Assembly: GCF_021390435.2 (NCBI RefSeq)
Contig: NZ_JAJVCN010000001.1
Location: forward strand, 3,991,461-4,055,460
Length of the DNA stretch: 64,000 nucleotides
Source of the DNA: Kibdelosporangium philippinense
GTDB taxonomy: Bacteria > Actinomycetota > Actinomycetes > Mycobacteriales > Pseudonocardiaceae
Direction of reading: 5' to 3'
Below, piece by piece: positions 15,571 through 24,644 of this stretch. Every line of letters starts with the position of its first letter. Positions within the stretch are counted from its first letter, which is position 1. The position numbers and the translations under genes are program-made. The notes beneath the pieces were generated by a model, which did not search any database, was not told the origin of the DNA, and was given only the letters and a program-made list of their open reading frames with translations.

Positions 15571-17372
15571 ACCTTGGGCAGCCGGACAACCATTCGCTCG
15601 GCGAGTTTAGTTGCCTTGGCGCACAACGCGTCCGGCGATATCTTCTCCTCGGTCTCCAGTGTCAGCGACGCGATCTCCTGCCACGTCTTGTTGAAGGCGG
15701 TGTCCTTTTCGTACTGGCGGTGTACGACATCGACAACGCAGGTGTCGTGCTCGTCGTCACCGGACTGATTGACTTCAAGGAAGGCGTCCTTGCCCGCCAC
15801 CTTGATCGGCCTGCCGTCCTCTTCGTCCAATGGGTACTCGCGCTTGAACTCTAGGTCGACCTCGACGGGATCCTCGCCCCACCAACAGGTCCAGTCGCCA
15901 ACGTCGGGTTCGGGCCGGAATTCCGACGCTGGCAGCCCGGTCGCGGTGTCCTCGGCGACTTCTTCCGGCGTCAGCATCTTGCACGCCTCCGCGGTGCCCA
16001 ATGCGCCTGGCGCGAAAGCCTCTTTTCGGCGGGGAACCGGGCCGGTACTCAGCACGGCGAGCGCGTCGGTCATCATCGCTTCGGCGATGCTGCACAGTGG
16101 CGCGTGCATGTCTTGCTTGTGGCTCGCGGCAACCGTCAACAGGTTCTCGTCGGCGAGCGCGACCTTCCGCTCACAGTAGTTCTTCTTCTCCGCAGGACGT
16201 TCGACCTGACCGAGCTGTCCCCTGATCCTCGGCTGGGCCGGATATTCCTCCGGCAGGCTGATCTGCACCCGGGCATCGACGAGATCCTGGTCGTTGTGCG
16301 TCTGTTTGATCAGCATCCCGCACCGCGTGTAACCGCCGTACTCGGCGTCCAATGTGGAAAGAACACCGAACTTGCTGCCAGTGTTGAGGTTGATCAGCCC
16401 ACAGGGATCCGCGGTCCGCGCGTCACCCAGACTGCCGGTGATGACCGGGGGCCTCGGCTCCGAGTCGCCGAACACGTACACCGAACCCACTGCGATCAGC
16501 GCGACAGCCAGGACCGCCGCACCAGCCCCAATCGCGGTTTTCCGCCTGCGGGAACGACGCATCGGCAGCCAGGTCAGCGGCACGGACTGGCCTGCGAGCT
16601 CATCGAGCATCTCCTTGGCCGTGCGGGCATTCGGCCGGTCGGCGGGGTCCTTTGCCAGCAGCGCACGCAGAACCGGTTCGAGCGGTCCCGCTTTCTTCAT
16701 CGGCTCAAGGTTTCCCGCTGCCGCGCGGCGCATTTGGACGTACGGACCCTGGTCGCCGCTTCCGGTCGGCGACGTGCCCTCCACGGCCGCGAAGAGCGTG
16801 GCGCCCAACGAATAGATGTCCGCGGGTGCGCTGGCTTCGTGTCCATCCGCGACTTCCGGCGCGATGTACGCCGGTGTGCCCACCATCTGGCCGCTGCCGG
16901 TCGCGGTCACGTCGGCCCAGCGTGCGATGCCGAGATCGGTCAGTTTCGCGACGCCGTTGTCACCAATGAGGACGTTGCCCGGCTTGATGTCCCTGTGCAC
17001 CATCTCCAGGTCGTGCATCGCCGCAACGGCGTTGGCCAGCTGCGTACCGATCCGGGCGACCTCGACCGGTGGCAACGAACCCTGCTCGTCGATCAGTGCG
17101 CCGAGCGTGCGTGACGGCAGGTATTCCATGACCAGCCAGCGGTCCTCGCCATCAAGCACCGAGTCGAAGACGGTGACGACGTTCGGGTGATGCAGACCCG
17201 CGCCGACCCGGGCTTCCCTGCGGATCTGCCCGTGATCGCCGACCCGCGACTGCTTGATCGCGACGACCCGGCCGAGCTCGGTATCGGTCGCCCGCCAGAC
17301 GACCCCCATCGCACCGGCACCGATCTGCGCGTCGAGCCGGTAACGCCCGGCAATCATCAGGTCACTCGGCAC
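15567..17372 (-). CDS. Receptor-type Ser/Thr protein kinase
   Basis: 601 aa. Kinase domain about 10-262: glycine loop GAGAMGVVW, Lys40 (VAIK), HRDIKPGN with Asp128, DLG at 146-148 in place of DFG, and APEV. A basic juxtamembrane stretch and one transmembrane helix (about 280-302) lead to a 300-residue outside domain with several cysteines in two similar-looking blocks (ADPCGLI... and AEACKMLTPEE...), resembling DUF3558-type lipoprotein domains. The gene starts at GTG 17372, overlapping the end of the RluA gene, so the two are probably coupled. The outside domain suggests ligand or wall sensing; the ligand is unknown. Confidence 0.9.
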   Translation of the reverse strand: MPSDLMIAGRYRLDAQIGAGAMGVVWRATDTELGRVVAIKQSRVGDHGQIRREARVGAGLHHPNVVTVFDSVLDGEDRWLVMEYLPSRTLGALIDEQGSLPPVEVARIGTQLANAVAAMHDLEMVHRDIKPGNVLIGDNGVAKLTDLGIARWADVTATGSGQMVGTPAYIAPEVADGHEASAPADIYSLGATLFAAVEGTSPTGSGDQGPYVQMRRAAAGNLEPMKKAGPLEPVLRALLAKDPADRPNARTAKEMLDELAGQSVPLTWLPMRRSRRRKTAIGAGAAVLAVALIAVGSVYVFGDSEPRPPVITGSLGDARTADPCGLINLNTGSKFGVLSTLDAEYGGYTRCGMLIKQTHNDQDLVDARVQISLPEEYPAQPRIRGQLGQVERPAEKKNYCERKVALADENLLTVAASHKQDMHAPLCSIAEAMMTDALAVLSTGPVPRRKEAFAPGALGTAEACKMLTPEEVAEDTATGLPASEFRPEPDVGDWTCWWGEDPVEVDLEFKREYPLDEEDGRPIKVAGKDAFLEVNQSGDDEHDTCVVDVVHRQYEKDTAFNKTWQEIASLTLETEEKISPDALCAKATKLAERMVVRLPKV

Positions 17373-18366
17373 TCGTGGAATCGTACTCTGCCCGGACCAA
17401 CCCGATGCTCGGTTCAGCCGTACGGATATCGACAGGTTCGCCCGCCCATTCCGACGGCGAGTCCCACGCGGTGAGACGCAACGAGCTGGTAAAGAGCCGA
17501 TGCTCGCCGGTCAACGGATCATCGAACTCGACCGTCTTGGCCAGAAGCTGCAGCGGCCTGGTGAAGTCGTCGAGGGCCTTCTCCCGCACCTGCGGGTAGA
17601 AGTCGTCACCGAGGATCGGCACGCCCAAGCCGCTCATGTGCACCCTGAGCTGGTGCGTACGCCCGGTCGCGGGCACCAACCGATAACGCCCCAAGCCATC
17701 CCGGTGCTCGGCCAGCTCAACGTACGTCTCAGCATTCGGATCGCCCGCAACCTCCTGTGCGACAATGACTCCACGTTCTTTGACGATCCGGCTGCGGATC
17801 GTCCTCGGCAGCTCCAGATCCCGCCGGTACGCCGCGATCGCCTCGTATTCCTTGTGCACCTTGCGATGCCGGAACATCTCCTGGTACTTGCCGCGCACGC
17901 CAGGCGTGATCACGAACATCATCAGCCCGGCCGTGACGCGGTCGAGCCGGTGTGCTGGCGAGAGTTCCGGAAGGTCCAGTTCGCGGCGCAGCCGTACCAA
18001 CGCGGTTTGCTGGATGTGCTGACCACGCGGAATCGCTGCGAGAAAGTGTGGTTTGTCCACGACCAACAGGTGCTCGTCCCGGTGGACCACAGCGACTTCG
18101 AACGGCACGGTGACTTCGTCGGGAAGGTCACGGTGGAACCAGATGAACGATCCAGGAACGAACGGTGTGTCGACCCCCAGCGGGCCGTCGACGCCGAAAA
18201 TCCGGTCCTCACGCAGCATCTCTTCGATGCGTTCCTGGGCAACCCTGGGTAACCGCTCGACGAGGTGTTCGAGCAGCGAACCCCATTCGCCTTCTTCCGG
18301 CATCCGGAGCCGGGCAGCGTCCAGCCCATGCCGTGGCGGAATGGGTGATCGCAGCCGTCGTCGCAC
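17362..18366 (-). CDS. RluA-family pseudouridine synthase
   Basis: 334 aa. The catalytic motif HRLDRVTAG contains Asp142, which forms pseudouridine in tRNA or rRNA; GRTHQLRVH is the second family motif. It has a long N-terminal extension before the catalytic domain (starting near residue 88, FEVAVVHRDEHLLVVDKP), as in actinobacterial RluA-like proteins. The RNA target cannot be told. The 3' end overlaps the start of the kinase gene by 11 bp; the 5' end is divergent from the aldehyde dehydrogenase gene. Confidence 0.9.
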   Translation of the reverse strand: MRRRLRSPIPPRHGLDAARLRMPEEGEWGSLLEHLVERLPRVAQERIEEMLREDRIFGVDGPLGVDTPFVPGSFIWFHRDLPDEVTVPFEVAVVHRDEHLLVVDKPHFLAAIPRGQHIQQTALVRLRRELDLPELSPAHRLDRVTAGLMMFVITPGVRGKYQEMFRHRKVHKEYEAIAAYRRDLELPRTIRSRIVKERGVIVAQEVAGDPNAETYVELAEHRDGLGRYRLVPATGRTHQLRVHMSGLGVPILGDDFYPQVREKALDDFTRPLQLLAKTVEFDDPLTGEHRLFTSSLRLTAWDSPSEWAGEPVDIRTAEPSIGLVRAEYDSTSAE

Positions 18367-18578
18367 GGAACAGACTGTAATCGCCGGACGATTGTCCTGT
18401 TTGACCGCCCAGCTCCGACGTTAGTCCGATTTGCCCATTCAAGACGGGCGTTCGTTTTGGAAACCCTTGTGAGACAAAGCACTTGCGCGGATGCGGAACT
18501 AGTGTATGCAATATACGGTCGGTTAAAGTAAGACTGACCCCTGGCACCGTGCCGCAGAGAACGGAGGCTCACGCCCCC

Positions 18579-19937
18579 ATGTACTCAGTCACCAACCCGG
18601 CCACGGGCGAACTGATCGAAGAGATCCCTAACTCGACCGAAGCGGAGGTGCAGGCGGCGATCGACAAGGTCAGCCGCGGGTACACCTCCTGGCGGCGCAG
18701 GTCGGTCGAGGAACGCGCGAAGATCGTGTTGCGTGCGGCGGAACTGTTCGCCGAGCGGTCCGACGACCTGGCCGCGATCATGACGCTGGAGATGGGCAAA
18801 CGGATCAACGAAGGCCGCGGCGAAGTGGGCATCGTCGTGGACATCTTCAACTACTACGGGAACAACGGACCGGCACTGCTCGCCGACGAGCCGCTGAAGA
18901 TCAAGGGCGGCGACGCGGTCATCCGCAAGGAACCGATCGGCGCACTGCTCGGCGTGATGCCGTGGAACTTCCCCGCCTACCAGGTCGCCCGGTTCGTGGC
19001 GCCGAATCTGGTGCTCGGCAACACGATCCTGCTCAAGCACGCGTCGATCTGCCCGCGCTCGGGCGCGGCGATCGAGGAGATCCTGCACGAGGCAGGCGTT
19101 CCTGAGGACGCGTACGTCAACATCTTCGCCTCGAGCAGGCAGATCCCGGCCATCCTCGCCGACCCGCGGATCCAGGGCGTGTCCCTGACCGGCAGCGAGG
19201 CGGCGGGTATCTCGGTCGCCGCCGAGGCTGGCAAGAACCTCAAGCGCTGTGTCCTGGAACTCGGCGGGTCGGACCCGCTGATCGTGCTGGACACCAACGA
19301 CATGGACGAGACGGTCAAGGCCACGTCGACCGCGCGGATGCGTAACTGCGGGCAGTCCTGCAACGCGCCGAAGCGGATGATCGTGCTCTCGGAGATCTAC
19401 GACGAGTTCGTCGACAAGTTCACCAAGCGCGTCGGGGACTACTTCCAGCCAGGCGACCCCGCCGATCCGAAGACCCCATTCGGTCCGCTGGCGTCGATCT
19501 CCGCCGCCGACGAGGTCGCCGGGCAGGTCGAGAAGGCCGTCGAGCAGGGCGCGACGCTGCGCACTGGCGGCAAGCGGATCGGTCCGGGCGCGTTCCTCGA
19601 AGCGACCGTGCTGACCGACGTCACACCTGAGATGAACGCGTACTACGAGGAGATCTTCGGCCCGGTCGCGCTGATCTTCAAGGCGGGCACCGAGGAGGAG
19701 GCGATCGCGATCGCCAACGACTCACCGTTCGGCCTTGGCGCGGCGGTGTTCGGCACCGACCCGGAGCGCAACCGCCGGGTGGCCGACCAGATCGAGTCGG
19801 GCATGGTCTACCTGAACAAGTCCGGCGGCTCGCAGGCCGATCTGCCGTTCGGCGGGATCAAGCGATCCGGGATGGGCAAGGAACTCGGTACCGCGGGTAT
19901 CGAGGAGTTCATGAACAAGAAGTCCATCCGCCTTTAG
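18579..19937 (+). CDS. Succinate-semialdehyde dehydrogenase-like aldehyde dehydrogenase
   Basis: 452 aa, NAD(P)-dependent aldehyde dehydrogenase. Glu227 (LELGGSDP) and the nucleophile Cys261 (GQSCNAPKR) are 34 residues apart as in the family; PWNFPAYQ is the coenzyme-binding segment and MPWNFP-type sequence fits the SSADH subgroup. The ATG 18579 is preceded by ACGGAGG, 12 nt away. The 210-bp divergent region before it, shared with RluA, has no strong operator, only weak symmetry around GTATGCAATATAC (18502-18514). A strong palindrome directly follows the stop codon. Subgroup assignment is from overall similarity, so another semialdehyde is possible. Confidence 0.85.
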   Translation: MYSVTNPATGELIEEIPNSTEAEVQAAIDKVSRGYTSWRRRSVEERAKIVLRAAELFAERSDDLAAIMTLEMGKRINEGRGEVGIVVDIFNYYGNNGPALLADEPLKIKGGDAVIRKEPIGALLGVMPWNFPAYQVARFVAPNLVLGNTILLKHASICPRSGAAIEEILHEAGVPEDAYVNIFASSRQIPAILADPRIQGVSLTGSEAAGISVAAEAGKNLKRCVLELGGSDPLIVLDTNDMDETVKATSTARMRNCGQSCNAPKRMIVLSEIYDEFVDKFTKRVGDYFQPGDPADPKTPFGPLASISAADEVAGQVEKAVEQGATLRTGGKRIGPGAFLEATVLTDVTPEMNAYYEEIFGPVALIFKAGTEEEAIAIANDSPFGLGAAVFGTDPERNRRVADQIESGMVYLNKSGGSQADLPFGGIKRSGMGKELGTAGIEEFMNKKSIRL

Positions 19938-19994
19938 AAAGCTCGTGAGTGGTTATCAGGGTTCTAGCCCTGATAACCACTCACGAGGCTTTTT
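19938..19994. repeat. Long palindrome, CTCGTGAGTGGTTA family, copy 1 (terminator-like)
   Basis: Arms AAAGCTCGTGAGTGG... and ...CCACTCACGAGGCTTT extend to a 6-base loop TTCTAG, giving about 24 paired bases with one bulge, then a T-rich run. It lies directly between the convergent dehydrogenase and the broken protease genes, so it can terminate both. Inner stem bases (TCAGGG/CCCTGA) differ from the other copies on both sides, so pairing is kept while sequence changes. Confidence 0.9.
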
Positions 19995-21790
19995 CAGAGG
20001 GTGAGCGTCCAGGTGTCGATGGTGCCGGTGTCGATCCTGGCCACGTCCTGCACGCGCAGCTGCCAGGTGCCGTTGCGGGCTTCGCCTGACAGGTTCACGG
20101 TGTAGGTCTGGTCCACGTTGTCCGCGCTGTCGCTGCCGGAGGAGTTCTTCAGGCGGTACGCGGAGCCGTCCGGTGCGACCAGGTCGATCACCAGGTCACC
20201 ACGGTAGGTGTGCCTGATGTGCACCTCGGCCGTGCTCGTGGCCGACGCGTTGCCGGTGCAGCCTGCGAACGTCACCGCACTGGTCACAGTGGACAGGTCC
20301 GGAATGGCCACATCGGTGCCGTTGGTCTGCGGAGCACACGTCTGGACCGTGCCGACGGTCCACGTGAACGACGTCGAGCCCGAGCCGCCAGCCGTGGCCG
20401 TCGCGGTGACGATCACGTTGTACGTGCCAGCAGTCGTCGGGGCGCCCGTGATCAAGCCGTTGGACGCGCCCAGCGACAGCCCGGCCGGAAGCCCAGTCGC
20501 CGACCAGGTGTACGGAGCCGTGCCGCCGGAAGCTGACAGCTGCAGGTTGACCGACGAACCAACCGTCGTGTTCTGCGTACCCGGGTTGGTCACTGACACG
20601 GTCGGCGACGGCGTGGTGTTGACGCGCAGCAGCAGGTTCGGCGTGTTGGCGCCAGGGTTGGTCACCTTGTTCGGGGTGGCCGCCGCGAGGATCGCGCTGT
20701 GCACCTCGGCCGGGGTCTTGGTCGGGTTGTCAGCGAGGTACAGCGCCACCGCGCCAGCAACGTGCGGCGAGGCCATCGAGGTACCGCTCATCGTGGCAGA
20801 GCCCGTGTTGTTCGCGGACGCCGCCGAGATGATCGACTCGCCCGGGGCGAACATGTCGGTGCACGTGCCGAAGCTGGAGAACGACGCGCGGGCGTCGGTC
20901 CGGTTGGTCGCGGCGACGTTGATCGTCTCCCGCACGCGCTGCGGCGAGTACTGGCACGAGTCGTCGTTGAAGTTACCGGCGGCGACAACGTACGAGATGC
21001 CCTTGCCGATGGACGCGCGCACGGAGTCGTCGAGCACGCGGCTCGGCTCGTTGCGCACACCGGTGTAGAGGCTCATGTTTGCCACGGCAGGCAAACAGCG
21101 TTTGCGGTCACCCAGTCGACGCCAGCGGCCTCAGTGGAGATCGAGCCGCCACCCTGGCAGTTGAGCACACGCACGGCCTTCAGCTTGACCGACTTGGCCG
21201 GCCCGAAGGTTGTGCCGCCGACGGTACCGGCGACGTGCGTACCGTGGCCGTGGCAGTCCTTGCCCTGCTGGCCGTCGTTGAAAGCGTCGAAGCCGAAGGT
21301 CGCGCGGCTGCCGAAGTCCTGGTGGGTGTAGTTGATGCCAGTGTCGATGACGTACGCGGTGACGTTCGAGGCCTCGGTGGAGTAGCTGTAGCGCTGGTTG
21401 AGCGGCAGGTCGTTCTGGTCGACCCGGTCAATGCCCCCACGACGGCGGGTTCAGCTGGTCGGTCAGCACACTGACCGTCCTGTCCTGTTCCACATAGGAC
21501 ACGGCCGGGTCGGCGGCCAGCTTGCGCGCCTGCGTGGCGGACATCGTGACCGAGAAACCCTTGAGCGCGGCCTTGTACACGAACCCGACCTTGCCGCCGT
21601 ACTTCGAGGCGAGCCCTCAGCCATTGTCCTTCAGGACAACGACATAGCTGTCCTGGATCTTGTTGGGCGCGTTCTCGGCGATGATCTGCTGAGCCGCGGC
21701 GGCGTTCGTCGGTAAGACAACGGCCGCGAGCACGCTTGCTGCGGCTGCGGCCGTACCGAGAATCCTTGTGGGCATGGGTCTTAAGCGCAT
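19994..21790 (-). pseudogene. Secreted subtilisin-like (S8) protease with P-domain, disrupted
   Basis: Reading from ATG 21790 (AGGAGC upstream), a signal peptide (MPTRILGTAAAAASVLAAVV) and inhibitor-I9-like prodomain (IQDSYVVVLKDNG) are cut by an in-frame TGA near 21617. The same frame continues to a run of five C/G at 21434-21438, where an extra base shifts it; the catalytic Asp and His (DTGINY, HGHGTHVAGT) follow in the second frame. A further shift near 21092 leads to the Ser motif GTSMASPHVAG, a putative Ig-like domain and a proprotein-convertase P-domain to 19994. One nonsense codon and two indels make loss of function likely, unless they are sequencing errors. Otherwise it would be a secreted endopeptidase. 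Confidence 0.85.
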
Positions 21791-22054
21791 GAAAGCTCCT
21801 AGTCGCGCGCAGGGGGAACGCCAGGAACTGCCAGCCCTCGATGGCGTTGTCCCGGCGGTCGGAGTGAGCTCTGCCGGAGAATTATTTGATCCGTGTTCGT
21901 ACGGTTCTGCGGCTTTGCGCCGAATGGCGCATTCGAGCCCCAATCAGCGGCGACGGCGCTAATGGGGACTTTTTTCGCGCCTTACATGAACCCTTGTCGG
22001 TGACTTACGATCGGCGAACGCCGCCGTAACCGGTTCCACCCGAAAGAGGAGTTC

Positions 22055-24298
22055 ATGACCTCTCAGACACGCTGGAGGCGTTCCTCGGCCGTCGCTGCGA
22101 CGATCGCCGCGCTCGCCCTGGTCGCGCCGTCGGCCGGGGCGACCGACGAGAGCGGGTTCGGCTCGTTCGTGACCGGGACGTACTCCGCTGGCAGCGACAA
22201 CACCTGGCGCCAGTTACCCCCGGTCAGAGTCGGCCGCGACACCGGTGCGCCAGCCGACGCGACCGTGGTGATCGACCCGAGCCAGCTGCGCCAGCGCTAC
22301 ACCGGCATCGGGTTCTCCATCGACGAGACGAGCGTGTCCAACCTCTGGAAACTCACCCCGGAGAACCGGGAAAAGGCGATCCGGCTGCTCGCCGACCCGA
22401 AATCCGGCGCGGGCTTCGACCGGTTCCGGCTGACCATCGGCAGCCCCGACCTGATTGAGCACCTGCCGTTCTGGTCGTACGACGAGCTGCCACCCGGCGA
22501 GACCGCGGACTGGGACCTCAAGCACTTCTCCATCCAGCGGGACATCGACCTGCACATGGTCGAGGCCGTGAAGATGATCCAGCGCTACAACCCGCGCGCG
22601 ACCTTCATCGCCTCGGCGTGGAGCGCGCCCGCGTGGATGAAGACGAACAACAAGTTCATCGGCGAGGTCCAGCTCAAGCCGGGCAGCACGAACAGCTACT
22701 ACCAGTTCGGCAAGCTGCGTGACGACGCCATCGACGTGTTCGCGCGGTACTACGTGAAGTACATCCAGGCGTATGCCAAGCAGGGCATCAAGGTTGACGC
22801 GATCACGCTACTGAACGAGCCGGGCATGGACGTGGTCTATCCGGCGATGGACATCGACATCCTCCAGCAGCAGAAGCTGGCGCTGGCGATCAAGCGTGAG
22901 TTCCGCAAGGCCGGTTTGGACACCGGGTTGTACATGCACGACTTCAACTTCTGGGACTGGCGCGACCCGAACAGCACGCAGACCAAGAACTACCACCGGA
23001 TCTACCAGGACTCGCCGGACGGCACGATCAAGGGCAAGGACGTCCTCGACGCGACGGACGGGCTGGCGTTCCACCCGTACTGGGGCGACCCGAAGGTGAT
23101 GCGGGACGCCAACGCCGAGACCGGCAAGTCCGTGCACATGACGGAAACGAGCGACCTGAGCCCGGCGACGGTGCTGAACTTCTTCCGTCTCAACGCGGGT
23201 TCGTACATCACGTGGGCGCAGGCGACCGACCAGGAAGGCGGAACGCTGCACTGGACTCCGGCGCGCAACAACAACATCGACTGGGCCGAGGTCGGCAGGA
23301 CCACGAAGTGGCCGAACCGTCTGGTGAAAGTGGACACTACGGCAAAGAGCTTCACTGTCCGGAACGAGCTGTACCAAATTGGACAGTTCGCCAAATACCT
23401 TGGGCCGGAGCACACTCGTGTCGAGTCGAGCACGACCGACAACGGTGTGAGCAATGTGGTGTTCAAGGACCGCTCGGACGACTTCGTCGCGATCATCCGT
23501 AACAGCAACGCGGCCCAGTCCACTGTGCGCGTGAAGCTGGCCGACCAGTCCTTTGTGGTCAGGGTGCCCGCGAACGCCGTGGCGACTTACCGTTGGCACG
23601 GCAAGGTTCCGTCCGACCACCGCAACAACGCGCCGTCGATCGACGCCGTTGGGGACGTGACGGTCGACCAGTTCAGCACTTCCGAGGTCCAGCTTCGCGC
23701 AACGGATCGTGACCGCCCCGACAAGCTTTCCTTCTACGCCACGGAACTTCCGGATGGTGTCAGCCTGGACGCGGCAACCGGCAAGGTCACGCTGAAGCCG
23801 GTTGCGACCGGCCAGCAGGAGATCAGCGCCTACGTCACCGACAGCAAGGACCGCACCGAGGTCACGTTCAAGGTCAACGTCCGCCCGAAACCCGCGCCAG
23901 TGGGCCAGAAGGTGGAAGCGGAGTCCTATTCGGCACAGAACGGCTGGACCGAGGGCGGAGCCAACTTCGTCGAGAACAACGCGACAGCCAGTGGAGGCAA
24001 GAACATCGGCTGGACGGCGGCGGGCAACTGGCTGAGGTTCAGGATCAACGTCGCCCAGGCGGGCACGTACGACCTGGAACTCAGGTACGCGAACGGCAGC
24101 GGGTCCACCGCCGCGGATGCGCTGTCGTTCCGTAATGCCGCGGGCGACAAGCTGGCCACGTTCTCGTTGCCGGACAGCGGAGGCTGGGGCAACTGGACCT
24201 TGGCCACAGCCAAGGTGAGCCTGCCCGCGGGCGAGCAGGAGGTCACCTTGTACTGCGAGGCCGGTGGCTACAACCTCGACTACTTCCGTTTGGCCTGA
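22055..24298 (+). CDS. Secreted GH30-type glycoside hydrolase with C-terminal CBM6-like module
   Basis: 747 aa. Signal peptide about 1-30 (ending PSAGA-T). The catalytic TIM barrel (about 75-430) starts with YTGIGFSIDE; acid/base candidate Glu255 (LLNEPG) and nucleophile Glu364 (HMTETS) fit the GH30 family (glucosylceramidase/endo-beta-1,6-glucanase/xylanase group). A beta-sandwich follows, then a cadherin/He_PIG-like segment (about 528-615), then a CBM6-like module (VEAESYSAQNGW... to YFRLA). AAGAGGAG lies 6 nt before the ATG. It acts on extracellular glycans; exact substrate unknown. A palindrome follows the stop. Confidence 0.85.
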   Translation: MTSQTRWRRSSAVAATIAALALVAPSAGATDESGFGSFVTGTYSAGSDNTWRQLPPVRVGRDTGAPADATVVIDPSQLRQRYTGIGFSIDETSVSNLWKLTPENREKAIRLLADPKSGAGFDRFRLTIGSPDLIEHLPFWSYDELPPGETADWDLKHFSIQRDIDLHMVEAVKMIQRYNPRATFIASAWSAPAWMKTNNKFIGEVQLKPGSTNSYYQFGKLRDDAIDVFARYYVKYIQAYAKQGIKVDAITLLNEPGMDVVYPAMDIDILQQQKLALAIKREFRKAGLDTGLYMHDFNFWDWRDPNSTQTKNYHRIYQDSPDGTIKGKDVLDATDGLAFHPYWGDPKVMRDANAETGKSVHMTETSDLSPATVLNFFRLNAGSYITWAQATDQEGGTLHWTPARNNNIDWAEVGRTTKWPNRLVKVDTTAKSFTVRNELYQIGQFAKYLGPEHTRVESSTTDNGVSNVVFKDRSDDFVAIIRNSNAAQSTVRVKLADQSFVVRVPANAVATYRWHGKVPSDHRNNAPSIDAVGDVTVDQFSTSEVQLRATDRDRPDKLSFYATELPDGVSLDAATGKVTLKPVATGQQEISAYVTDSKDRTEVTFKVNVRPKPAPVGQKVEAESYSAQNGWTEGGANFVENNATASGGKNIGWTAAGNWLRFRINVAQAGTYDLELRYANGSGSTAADALSFRNAAGDKLATFSLPDSGGWGNWTLATAKVSLPAGEQEVTLYCEAGGYNLDYFRLA

Positions 24299-24300
24299 TC

Positions 24301-24350
24301 AAAGCTCGTGAGTGGTTAGCCGTGTTAGAACACGGCTAACCACTCACGAG
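24301..24350. repeat. Long palindrome, CTCGTGAGTGGTTA family, copy 2 (terminator-like)
   Basis: CTCGTGAGTGGTTAGCCGTG, loop TTAGAA, then the exact complement through CTAACCACTCACGAG: a 20-bp perfect stem. It begins 3 bases after the GH30 stop codon and ends 5 bases before the convergent 93-aa gene. Confidence 0.92.
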
Positions 24351-24355
24351 GGTCT

Positions 24356-24637
24356 TTAGAAGACGTCGTCCATGCGGGGCGGGCCGAGGGTGAGCGCGCC
24401 CGCGGGGCTCAGATCCGCCCGCAGGCGCCGCTCACCTTCGACCAGGCGGGATCGAGCCACACCACGCACCCGTACCTCCACAATGGACCCTGGAGTCACG
24501 TCTACCGTGGCCGATTCGGCGATCCCGACCGAGTAGTTCGTTGCGACACCGCGGCAACGCCAGGCTTCGCGCCCGTCGACGACGATCACAACCTCGTCGC
24601 CAGCGAACCCGTCACCCAGCTCGACCGTCAGCGTCAT
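24356..24637 (-). CDS. Small hypothetical protein, beta-rich
   Basis: 93 aa, no signal peptide or cysteines beyond one (AWRCRG). Alternating hydrophobic strands (EVVIVVDG, TVDVTPGSIVEVRVRG) suggest a beta-sandwich fold. Starts with ATG at 24637, 7 bp after the stop of the metzincin-like gene, so the two are co-transcribed and may encode partners. I do not recognise a family. Confidence 0.65.
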   Translation of the reverse strand: MTLTVELGDGFAGDEVVIVVDGREAWRCRGVATNYSVGIAESATVDVTPGSIVEVRVRGVARSRLVEGERRLRADLSPAGALTLGPPRMDDVF

Positions 24638-24644
24638 GACGCGA

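Noticed and set aside
18502..18514. GTATGCAATATAC as a GntR-type operator upstream of the aldehyde dehydrogenase
   Set aside because: Only 4-bp outer arms pair; no adjacent regulator gene.
22808..23620. 270-codon antisense frame over the GH30 gene
   Set aside because: Shadow frame with biased composition; GH30 catalytic residues lie in the sense frame.
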